From assembly GCA_947427985.1 (NCBI GenBank), contig CANEKB010000018.1, positions 1-15,581 of the forward strand: 15,581 nucleotides of DNA. Reading direction: 5' to 3'. The notes beneath the pieces are model-generated. The model was given only the letters and a program-made list of their open reading frames with translations. It ran no database searches and had not been told where the DNA came from. A program made the position numbers and the translations under genes. This document shows positions 1 to 6,126 of this stretch, piece by piece (the stretch's first letter is position 1; each line of letters starts with the position of its first letter). The stretch comes from an uncultured Candidatus Saccharibacteria bacterium. GTDB taxonomy: Bacteria > Patescibacteriota > Saccharimonadia > Saccharimonadales > Saccharimonadaceae.

Positions 1-1
1 T

Positions 2-1237
2 GTAGCCTCCCTTTTCTTGAACACTTTTGTCGCATCTGTTGGTATACCTGGCGGTCATACCCTCATGGGAGGCGCTAGTGCTGCTGGAGCCACCCTTGCT
101 CAAAGTGCAAACGGATCATCAGCTGGCTCAAAAGCTACTTCTAATGCTTTCAACCATGCTCGTAGCGAAGTGCTAGCACTTGAGGCTGAAGTTGATCGAA
201 TGAAACTACGCCCATTTAACGCCAGTAACCCTAATACCTTTCTTGGTAGTATAGCTTATAGTTTACTGCCTACTATAACGTCAACTAAATTCACATCCGT
301 CACTTCACTCGTGCGCAGTGCCTCAACCTCGTTCGCTTCACTCACTAAAAAACTAATAGGGACCGCCTCGGCCGATGGGGAGGGAACGTCATATTTAACC
401 ACATATGGCGACTGCCCTGCCCTTGACTCTATTGGAGCAGCTGGTGATATTTACTGTAATCCTGTAACGTCAACAGACCTAAGCACTGTCGACATTTCCC
501 CAGACGACCCGACGTATCAAAATTATATCAACAACAGCACAACCTATGATGATAGCACAGATAGTTATAAAATTAACAAAGGGTCCGAACTTGCTAAATA
601 TATTACTTACTGCGATGGGCGTACATCCCCACTTGGAATTCCTGATGCTGGTATTCTTAATGATCTCCAGACCGGCAGCGAAGTTTCAATCCTAGGTAGT
701 GTTCCTATCGTCGGCGATGTTCTCGGTATCATTAATGCCGCTGAAGATATGGCAAACATGAACTGGGCCACTGGCGCCAATTGTGTTAATAGCACTGAAA
801 ATGACCGCTGGGAGGAAATGAAGTATTACCAACGTTATGTTGAAGACCAACGCATCCTTGATCAGATGGGCGCCTACGAAGGATCTCAAAACCCTGTCGC
901 TGTTTACGAGGAGGAATACGAAAAAGAGCACCCTCTTGACAACTCTCAGGCTGGCATCATTGCTCGCTATACCGGTATGTCAAAGACCGACGCGGAATAC
1001 ACTATTGCTTTCATAGAATACGCTATGTTTCTTAATGAATATGACGCAAGTACTCGCATAGCCCTCAAAGGCAACACTACTACTTCTAAAACCAGCGCCG
1101 AAATTATTACTGCGTGGAGCCAAGGAAAGTACAAAGAAATCCAAAAAAATATCGTCAACGACCCGATAGAGAGTAAAACTATCGCTAAACAACACGTTAT
1201 TTATTTTGACATTCGTAATCGAAGCTATGCCGCATGA
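2..1237 (+). CDS. Unrecognised, probably exported protein (5' end outside window)
   Basis: The reading frame is open to the left edge of the window. A TTG at 17 could start a 406-residue product, but it has no ribosome binding site and no signal peptide, so I read this as the C-terminal part of a longer protein. Visible residues begin VASLFLNTFVASVGIPGG, which could be the end of a membrane helix. A small-residue, Ser/Thr/Asn-rich stretch follows. Numbering from the TTG, there are only four cysteines (C133, C147, C199, C256), all in the Asn/Tyr-rich middle; an even number of well-spaced cysteines suggests disulfides outside the cytoplasm. The C-terminal third is charged and probably helical. 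No family is recognised; a type IV secretion VirB6/TrbL-like C-terminus is possible but only a guess. The TGA stop overlaps the ATG of the next gene by four bases (ATGA), so translation is probably coupled. Real gene: high confidence; function: unknown. Confidence 0.75.
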   Translation, partial: VASLFLNTFVASVGIPGGHTLMGGASAAGATLAQSANGSSAGSKATSNAFNHARSEVLALEAEVDRMKLRPFNASNPNTFLGSIAYSLLPTITSTKFTSVTSLVRSASTSFASLTKKLIGTASADGEGTSYLTTYGDCPALDSIGAAGDIYCNPVTSTDLSTVDISPDDPTYQNYINNSTTYDDSTDSYKINKGSELAKYITYCDGRTSPLGIPDAGILNDLQTGSEVSILGSVPIVGDVLGIINAAEDMANMNWATGANCVNSTENDRWEEMKYYQRYVEDQRILDQMGAYEGSQNPVAVYEEEYEKEHPLDNSQAGIIARYTGMSKTDAEYTIAFIEYAMFLNEYDASTRIALKGNTTTSKTSAEIITAWSQGKYKEIQKNIVNDPIESKTIAKQHVIYFDIRNRSYAA

Positions 1238-2481
1238 AAAGAATAATTAATACAAAAGTCATCCTTTACAAAATCGCCTCATTTTTATGTGCGATAGGGT
1301 TAGTGCTATCTAATTGTGTACCGGTTTTTGCTCAACCATCAGACTCGATGTTAGATTTCTTTAACGAGAACAACATCCCCTATTGGAATCCTACTGGCAC
1401 CGATAGCTGTACCATCGGTGTGGGCTCATATGATGGTATCATTTCGGCTGGCCTCAGTACTACCCAGGCTGCCTTTATTGACCAATATCACGACATTGCC
1501 CAGCAACTTAGTGTAGAATATGGCATTCCTTGGGAGACCGTAATGGCTCAAGGTATTCTGGAATCCGCCGCCGGGACTAGTAGCTTTGCTGTCAACCGAA
1601 ATAACTTCTTCGGTATAGGGGCATTTGACTCTAATCCAAATAATGCTTTTAGCTATGCTACTCCAGAGGAAGGTTGGCGTGGGTATTATGAAAATATCCG
1701 AAAGACTTCAACCTACCGCAATCATGGTGTATTCAAGGAACCAAATATTACTGACCCCTACGCATATACCGAGGCTATCAAAGCTGCCGGATACGCTACT
1801 GACCCAAACTATGTTACTAAAGTTCATCAGTTAATCGCTGCCATCGAAAACCGTTCCCAGGAGAAGGGATGGCTCTCATCCGCAGAACTTGCTGTAAGAT
1901 ACCCAGCGATGCTCACCAACGCTGCTCAATATGCCGCCAGCGCCGGAGAAGCACCCGCCGGCAGTGTAAGTTATGGTGGCGGAGCCTGTATTACCTCCGG
2001 CGGTAACGGCGATATTAACCAAACCGCACTAGAGCTAAGCTGGCCAGATAGATCTCATAATGTTCGCGATCCTAACGAGGCCTACAAGGCAGCGTTATCT
2101 TCACTAGGTATTTCTTCTACATATGCAAATAATCCCGACTGGTCTATTGCTATTGGTTCCAGTTGTGACGTCTTCGTTTCTACTGTTATGCAATACTCCG
2201 GTGTAGACCCCAATTACCCGCTATTCCTTCGTGGACAAATCACATACCTGCCAAATAATCCCGACTATCAATACATTGGCCGCAGCGATCAAAACCCTGA
2301 CTATCAACCAGGCGACATACGTGTCAATCGTGCGCACACCGAAATTGTTGTATTGCTAGAAGATGGCCAGACCCTCGGTATCGCTTCCGCCTCGCACCAA
2401 GACCGTACTGCTGATCATGCTGGACGTATGTACGTTTATCATGAAACTGCTGGTGCATATGATATTTATCGACATAAATAA
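1234..2481 (+). CDS. Secreted bifunctional peptidoglycan hydrolase (GH73 glucosaminidase + NlpC/P60-like)
   Basis: Predicted to cut cell-wall peptidoglycan outside the membrane with two activities. Residues 1-33 form a signal peptide (basic MKRIINTK, a hydrophobic core, then VFAQ). Residues about 77-208 match the mannosyl-glycoprotein endo-beta-N-acetylglucosaminidase family (FlgJ/LytG-like, PF01832): PWETVMAQGILES with candidate catalytic Glu110, followed by NNFFGIGA, EEGWRGYY and the GYATDPNYVTKV signature. This domain cleaves glycan strands. Residues about 265-405 look like an NlpC/P60- or CHAP-type cysteine peptidase/amidase: SSCDVFVS places Cys311 at a helix start, and AHTEIVV gives His368. 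The second assignment is weaker than the first. The start is fixed by the 4-bp overlap with the upstream gene. It lies in an operon with the upstream protein and the downstream PEGA-like protein. In an episymbiont it could remodel its own wall or breach the host wall; the sequence cannot tell which. Confidence 0.88.
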   Translation: MKRIINTKVILYKIASFLCAIGLVLSNCVPVFAQPSDSMLDFFNENNIPYWNPTGTDSCTIGVGSYDGIISAGLSTTQAAFIDQYHDIAQQLSVEYGIPWETVMAQGILESAAGTSSFAVNRNNFFGIGAFDSNPNNAFSYATPEEGWRGYYENIRKTSTYRNHGVFKEPNITDPYAYTEAIKAAGYATDPNYVTKVHQLIAAIENRSQEKGWLSSAELAVRYPAMLTNAAQYAASAGEAPAGSVSYGGGACITSGGNGDINQTALELSWPDRSHNVRDPNEAYKAALSSLGISSTYANNPDWSIAIGSSCDVFVSTVMQYSGVDPNYPLFLRGQITYLPNNPDYQYIGRSDQNPDYQPGDIRVNRAHTEIVVLLEDGQTLGIASASHQDRTADHAGRMYVYHETAGAYDIYRHK

Positions 2482-2490
2482 GGAGTCGGC

Positions 2491-3150
2491 ATGAATCAAC
2501 AAAAAAGAGGGAAGATTATAGTGATTGGGGGAATAATTATATTTGTTGCTATAGTAATTTTTTCTATTATTTTCTTCATCATCGACTCTCAAAAAACCGC
2601 CACATTACATACGATTATTGCTCCATCCTTCGCAAAAATGACAATTGACGGCAAAAACTACCCCATCAATAATGATCTTCGTCTTAAACCTGGGGAATAC
2701 ACGGTCACGATAGCTGCTAATGACTTCGGAACACAAGAACGAAAGCTTATTCTGCAAGAACATCAAACAACAGTTTTAGCCTTATATCTTAATCCGAATG
2801 AAGGTGACCCATTTAACTGGTATGAAACCCATGACGAAGAATATGCTTATTATCTATCCGCCGCAAACTACATTGCCAACGAATCTGCAGCTAATTACGC
2901 CGCAAAATACCCAATTGTTACAGCTATACCCTTCACTATAGTCGAAGTAGACCCAGTAACTTATGATTGGACCGAATATTCTGTAACTGGCGGAAACTTC
3001 GATGGATGTAAAACTGATTTTTGCGTAAAAATTACCGACACAACTGGTGGCAATAGGGAAAAAGCCATCCAGAAAATACGCGAAAAAGGCTTCAACCCAG
3101 ACGATTACCAAATCATCTACGAGTATACACCTATTGAACCATTAAACTAG
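2491..3150 (+). CDS. Membrane-anchored PEGA-like domain protein
   Basis: A 219-residue protein with a short basic N-terminus (MNQQKRGK), one strong transmembrane helix at about residues 9-31 and the remainder predicted outside the cell. Residues about 38-100 resemble a PEGA domain, a small beta-sandwich of surface and transport proteins: a beta strand, TIDGKNY, LKPGEYTVTIAANDFG and a final beta strand ending at LALYL. Residues 110-219 are unassigned; they contain a close cysteine pair (C173, C178) and an Ala/Tyr-rich helical segment around 115-140. A clear ribosome binding site (aaggag, 2480-2485) sits 5 nt before the ATG, and the gene begins 9 nt after the hydrolase stop, so it is the third gene of that operon. 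A role as an envelope partner of the hydrolase is inferred from position only. No strong intrinsic terminator follows; ACTAGC/GCTAGT just past the stop could form only a weak 6-bp stem. Confidence 0.8.
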   Translation: MNQQKRGKIIVIGGIIIFVAIVIFSIIFFIIDSQKTATLHTIIAPSFAKMTIDGKNYPINNDLRLKPGEYTVTIAANDFGTQERKLILQEHQTTVLALYLNPNEGDPFNWYETHDEEYAYYLSAANYIANESAANYAAKYPIVTAIPFTIVEVDPVTYDWTEYSVTGGNFDGCKTDFCVKITDTTGGNREKAIQKIREKGFNPDDYQIIYEYTPIEPLN

Positions 3151-3342
3151 CAAACGAGGGTTGCCAAATAGCTAGTGCCATCCTTATCTACGCTTCTATG
3201 TTTCCTCCTTGTCAACCCCACCTTTTCCACACCCTGCGCAAAACTCCTTGCTTTTCCACTTTATTCATTTCAATAATAACTAAATTCTGTCAATTACAAC
3301 TTTACCAACTATTTCCAGCTTCGTCAAAGAACATGTCAATCT

Positions 3343-4368
3343 CTACATTCTTTTTAGAACGACGCAACTAGTCAGGTCTTCTTTACTTCCTACCGAGGTA
3401 AGAATAACCTGATTTTCCTGAAAATTCCGTACTAAGCATTTTTGTCGTATCTCATCCAATTCAGAAAATACATCATCCAATAGCACCACTGGACGCTTTC
3501 GAATAATCTCCATTATCATTTCTGCTTCAATGAATTTCAATGCCAAAACACTCGAGCGCACTTCACCCCGACTTGCCGACCCATCCGCTTTCACTTGATT
3601 GAATATGAATTCATAATTATCGTGATGTACTCCATAGCTAGTATGTCCAAGTAGCCTATCACGTTCAAAATCTTTCTCTAGCCTAGCTAAAAATTCACTC
3701 TCTGATTTCACCTCGCTATAGTAATCTAGCGCAACTTCATCGTCATTTTCCGCAATTGAGCGATAAACCTCAGTAAACCGCTCGTTAATCTTTTCCACAT
3801 AGCTCCGCCGCCCTTCCATCAGCTCCACTCCATATCTAGTCAATAAAATATCCCAAGAAAACAAATCTTCTTGTCGCAAATTCTCCTCTTTAAGTAATTC
3901 GTTTCGTTGTCTTAGTGCTTTGTTATACCTCGAAAGCGCCATCGCATATTTTTCCGATAACTGTCCAAAGAATCGATCAAAATACCCCCGTCGACTCACC
4001 GGGCTTGACCCCACTAAATGTAGGTCATCCGGTTCAAATAGTACAATCGGATATCTTGCTTTTTTCGGCAACCTTCGAGATTTTTTGTCTTCCGCTAGAA
4101 ACTCTTTTTTTACCCCATCAAAAACCACCACCACTCTTCTACCATCTTCATATTCTAGCTCAACTCGGTAAAAGTCTTTTCCTCGTCGCAATATCTCCCG
4201 ATCCACCGCTCGAAAACTTTTCCCCTGCATCGCTTCATATACCGCCTCCAGTACCGATGTTTTTCCACAACCGTTTTCCCCAATTATCGTAGTCGTTTGT
4301 GGATTACAATTCAAAACAAAACTCTCATGACTTCGAAAATTCGTCAGCTTCACACTCCTAACAATCAT
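3343..4368 (-). CDS. recF: DNA replication/repair protein RecF
   Basis: RecF is an SMC/ABC-type ATPase that binds gapped DNA and, with RecO and RecR, loads RecA at stalled forks. The 341-residue product is close to the usual length of about 360. N-terminal MIVRSVKLTNFRSHE is the classic RecF opening. Walker A is GENGCGKT (30-37). The ABC signature region is SRGEVR (266-271), a variant of the common SRGQQK. Walker B plus D-loop is VVLLDDVFSELD (294-305). LFEPDDLHLV and RRGYFDRFF match conserved RecF segments. The ATG at 4368 is preceded by aaggtgg. It is the last gene of the leftward dnaA-dnaN-recF series but is separated from dnaN by 147 nt that carry a strong palindrome, so its expression may be controlled separately. 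An AAAGAA/TTCTTT inverted repeat at the stop codon is the only downstream terminator-like structure and is weak. Confidence 0.96.
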   Translation of the reverse strand: MIVRSVKLTNFRSHESFVLNCNPQTTTIIGENGCGKTSVLEAVYEAMQGKSFRAVDREILRRGKDFYRVELEYEDGRRVVVVFDGVKKEFLAEDKKSRRLPKKARYPIVLFEPDDLHLVGSSPVSRRGYFDRFFGQLSEKYAMALSRYNKALRQRNELLKEENLRQEDLFSWDILLTRYGVELMEGRRSYVEKINERFTEVYRSIAENDDEVALDYYSEVKSESEFLARLEKDFERDRLLGHTSYGVHHDNYEFIFNQVKADGSASRGEVRSSVLALKFIEAEMIMEIIRKRPVVLLDDVFSELDEIRQKCLVRNFQENQVILTSVGSKEDLTSCVVLKRM

Positions 4369-4393
4369 AGCCCCACCTTGAAGAAATACACTG

Positions 4394-4509
4394 AAGTACC
4401 TCTCAATGTTTTTCGAGAGGATCCGGACTTACGAGGAGGAGTAGCGCCAAGGCCCCGTAACGACGGGCGCCTTGGACGCGCCTCGAGAAAAGCATGTTGA
4501 GAGGTACTT
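4394..4509. repeat. Long imperfect palindrome with GC-rich core hairpin, between dnaN and recF
   Basis: The arms are a perfect 13-bp inverted repeat, AAGTACCTCTCAA (4394-4406) and TTGAGAGGTACTT (4497-4509), extended imperfectly by TG-TTTTTCGAG against CTCGAGAAAAGCA. Nested inside is a strong hairpin: CCAAGGC (4447-4453) and CCCGT (4454-4458), loop AACG, then ACGGG (4463-4467), a bulged C, and GCCTTGG (4469-4475). GCG/CGC and GAGG/CCTC extend it outward. An alternative fold is also available: CCTCTC (4399-4404) can pair locally with GAGAGG (4415-4420), competing with the long arm. The core is far more GC-rich than the neighbouring genes. It fills the dnaN-recF gap. It could be a mobile palindromic repeat, a structured leader or attenuator of recF, or a small RNA; there is no U-tract, so it is not a simple terminator. 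I do not recognise it as tRNA, SRP RNA or another standard RNA. Confidence 0.85.
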
Positions 4510-4515
4510 AGCATA

Positions 4516-5622
4516 TTATCCTTTTAGTGGCATTACAATATGTACGTAATTACTTTGCTTTTCCGCTCGCATGACTACTGGGTCTAGCCTGTTCGAGAAT
4601 CCCATTTCTACTTTTTTCCCATCCAAAACATTTAGTGCATCTAGCAAGAATCGCGAATTCAGTGTTACTTTGCCATCAGTATTTACTTCAGTTTTTACCT
4701 CAGAGCTATTCTCGCCTAATTCATTTGCTACTGATGCAATCGTAAAAACTCCGGCTTCTGCTTTTGCCTCACAAACCACTGATCCGCCCACTTCTTTTGC
4801 AAACAGCGCTGCCAATTTTGTTACCCGTATCAACTCGTCGCGCTCTAATTTCATCTGGATTTCGGTTTCTTTTGGAATTAGCTGCCGGTAGTCAGGGAAT
4901 GAACCATCTACCAATTTTGAAGTAATTTCCACCTCCCCTAATCGAAACCTAACTTGCGTTTCGTCAAATAAAACTTCAACCTCATCCACTTCATCATTCA
5001 TACTGCGCAAAACCTCTTGTAGTGAAGCCGCTGGCACAATCGCCGCCACTTCCGCCTCTAGTTTATCGATCAACTTTCGTTCCGCTAATCGATATCCGTC
5101 CGTCGCCGCTAGATACATTGCCCCCTCGAAAGTATTAAAATACACCCCAGTCAATGCTGGCCGCGTCATATCATTACTCGCCGCAATCATCACCTGCGAA
5201 AGTCCCCCCTTAAACTCTTCCGCGCTCATCTGGAATCTTACTACCTTCGTTTCGTCTATCTCTGGTAATTCTGGAAAATCCTCCGCCGAAGCTCCGTTAA
5301 TCGTCGAGGTATACCCTTTTGCCTTAATCGTTACTTTTGTATCCTCCGCCAAAATCTCTACTGTCTCGCCTTTTGGTAAGTTACTTACAAACTCCGCCAT
5401 CAATCTTGCTGGTACTGTCACTACGCCGTTTTTACTGGAAACTACTGGTAAATAGCTTACTACCGCCATATCTAAATTGGTCGTAGTCAATGTTACTTTT
5501 CCTTCATCCACCCTTATAAGTACATTATTTAGGATTGGCATTGCTGCTCTCGCCCCAGCTGCCACCCTACTCACGTTATTAAGTGCTTTCGATAATTTTT
5601 CCTGACTAATTTGAACTTCCAT
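4516..5622 (-). CDS. dnaN: DNA polymerase III sliding clamp, beta subunit
   Basis: The beta clamp encircles DNA as a dimeric ring and tethers the replicative polymerase and repair proteins. The 368-residue length is typical of the three-domain clamp. Family landmarks are visible: MEVQISQEKLSKAL at the N-terminus, TNLDMAV (48-54), INGASAEDFPELP (108-120), AATDGYRLA (172-180), LVDGSFPDYRQLIP (237-250) and a C-terminal HIVMPLKG in place of the common MPMRL. The ATG at 5622 is preceded by aaaggag at a good distance. Its start lies immediately beside the AT-rich end of the proposed unwinding element, so the origin sits directly upstream of dnaN, as in many bacteria. It is co-oriented with dnaA and recF. 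No frameshift or missing segment is seen. Confidence 0.97.
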   Translation of the reverse strand: MEVQISQEKLSKALNNVSRVAAGARAAMPILNNVLIRVDEGKVTLTTTNLDMAVVSYLPVVSSKNGVVTVPARLMAEFVSNLPKGETVEILAEDTKVTIKAKGYTSTINGASAEDFPELPEIDETKVVRFQMSAEEFKGGLSQVMIAASNDMTRPALTGVYFNTFEGAMYLAATDGYRLAERKLIDKLEAEVAAIVPAASLQEVLRSMNDEVDEVEVLFDETQVRFRLGEVEITSKLVDGSFPDYRQLIPKETEIQMKLERDELIRVTKLAALFAKEVGGSVVCEAKAEAGVFTIASVANELGENSSEVKTEVNTDGKVTLNSRFLLDALNVLDGKKVEMGFSNRLDPVVMRAEKQSNYVHIVMPLKG

Positions 5623-5640
5623 ATTTAAATCTCCTTTCCT

Positions 5641-5683
5641 CTATATAAAAAGTAGTAGTCGTAGTAGTAGGCCCTGTGGAAAT
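5641..5683 (-). other. DnaA-trio basal unwinding element
   Basis: Read on the minus strand, the order is a DnaA-like box ATTTCCACA (5683-5675), a GC-rich step GGGC, six trinucleotides (CTA CTA CTA CGA CTA CTA; 5670-5653), then an AT-rich run TTTTTATATAG. On the opposite strand the trios read 3'-GAT, with one GCT, matching the published DnaA-trio consensus 3'-(G/A)A(T/C)-5' in five of six. The order box, GC step, trios, AT-rich DNA is the basal unwinding system described from Bacillus subtilis, where DnaA loads onto one strand to open the duplex. Unwinding would proceed toward the dnaN start. Confidence 0.85.
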
Positions 5684-5874
5684 TGTGTAAAACCCAGATT
5701 TTACAGGGAAAAACCTGTGTGGAAAACCCGTGGTAAAACTTTTCCACCATCCCGTGTAAAACTTGCTTTTGCCACACCTTTTCCACTAAACTTTTAGCGC
5801 TATCGACTTTCCCACAACTTTTTCCACTTTTTCCCCACAAACTTTCCCACACCCTTTTGCACAGATTTTCCACA
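5675..5874. repeat. Cluster of DnaA-like boxes
   Basis: The best matches to TTATCCACA have a T in place of the A: TTTTCCACA at 5866-5874 (plus) and 5718-5726 (minus). Others are TTTTCCACC 5740-5748, TTTTCCACT 5779-5787 and 5820-5828, TTTCCCACA 5808-5816 and 5843-5851, TTTCCCCACA 5830-5839, TTTTGCACA 5855-5863, ATTTCCACA 5675-5683 (minus) and TTTTACACA 5685-5693 (minus). Boxes on the right side are all in plus orientation; those near the trios are mostly inverted. The near-absence of the perfect consensus suggests that this lineage prefers TTTTCCACA, or many low-affinity sites. Confidence 0.85.
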
Positions 5875-5905
5875 GAAATACCCGAACAACCCGAACAAGC
5901 TGAGT

Positions 5906-5932
5906 GAAGCCAAAAGCTTGCTTTTTGGCTTC
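5906..5932. repeat. Stem-loop 1 in origin repeat zone
   Basis: GAAGCCAAAAGC (5906-5917) faces GCTTTTTGGCTTC (5920-5932) across a TT loop, giving a stem of about 12 bp with one extra T. It lies between the second and third TGTTCGGG repeats. Confidence 0.8.
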
Positions 5933-6045
5933 CGAAGCGACTTTGGGTGCGAGCGAAGCTCAAACAACCCGAACAAGAAAGTACCCGAACATATGCCAAA
6001 ACCCGAACAAGAAAGTACCCGAACAAGCCGAGAAACCGAACAGAG

Positions 6046-6063
6046 TTTGAAGCTTGCTTCAAA
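6046..6063. repeat. Stem-loop 2 in origin repeat zone
   Basis: TTTGAAGC, loop TT, GCTTCAAA: a perfect 8-bp stem. It shares the AAGCTTGC centre with stem-loop 1. Confidence 0.8.
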
Positions 6064-6084
6064 ACTTGTGAGGCGACGCTAGCT

Positions 6085-6101
6085 TGCGAACCTTGTTCGC
6101 A
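6085..6101. repeat. Stem-loop 3 in origin repeat zone
   Basis: TGCGAAC, loop CTT, GTTCGCA: a perfect 7-bp stem about 25 nt upstream of the dnaA stop codon on the plus map. Being just downstream of dnaA in its transcript, it could also act as a weak end-of-message structure, although no U-tract follows. Confidence 0.7.
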
Positions 6102-6126
6102 CATACGCCAAAACCCGAACATACCC

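Larger units (their letters stand above)
5881..6121 (-). repeat. TGTTCGGG direct repeats (iteron-like) in the origin
   Basis: The plus strand shows CCCGAACA at 5881, 5890, 5968, 5984, 6002, 6018 and 6114, plus a shortened CCGAACA at 6036; the minus strand reads TGTTCGGG. All are in the same orientation. Part of the block is a higher-order repeat: CCCGAACAAGAAAGTA occurs identically at 5968-5983 and 6002-6017, each followed directly by another CCCGAACA. The phrase GCCAAAACCCGAACA also recurs (around 5995 and 6108). These do not resemble DnaA boxes. Possible roles are binding of an initiator or regulator, or simple local expansion. Confidence 0.85.
5623..6126. other. Candidate chromosomal replication origin (oriC), dnaA-dnaN intergenic part
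   Basis: These 504 non-coding nucleotides between the dnaN start and the dnaA stop hold three distinct zones. Next to dnaN (5641-5683) is an AT-rich stretch, a run of TAG trinucleotides and a DnaA-like box. From 5675 to 5874 about a dozen DnaA-like boxes crowd together. From 5880 to 6121 there are seven copies of CCCGAACA (TGTTCGGG on the other strand) interleaved with three stem-loops. Location beside dnaA, box density and the trinucleotide run are the established marks of bacterial origins. The region has no convincing gene; a long leftward reading frame across it encodes low-complexity sequence derived from the repeats. A second box-rich part lies on the other side of dnaA (7545-7680), suggesting a bipartite origin. 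Confidence 0.85.

Noticed and set aside
1235..1237. UGA as a sense codon (alternative code)
   Set aside because: Only one gene ends in TGA and this forms a normal ATGA overlap; none of the conserved proteins needs UGA as an amino acid.
3151..3342. Gene or RNA between the first operon and recF
   Set aside because: The 192 nt contain no credible start, ribosome binding site or strong hairpin; only weak short inverted repeats near each stop codon.
4297..4500. Small rightward open frame in the dnaN-recF gap
   Set aside because: It overlaps the start of recF and runs through the palindrome; its composition follows the hairpin and no ribosome binding site is evident.
4394..4509. SRP RNA, RNase P RNA or another standard structured RNA
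   Set aside because: The conserved motifs of these RNAs (such as the SRP GGUCCGGAAGGAAGCAG segment) are not present.
5881..6121. Possible CRISPR array
   Set aside because: The repeats are only 8-16 nt, are spaced irregularly and have no unique regular spacers or cas genes; they fit origin iterons better.
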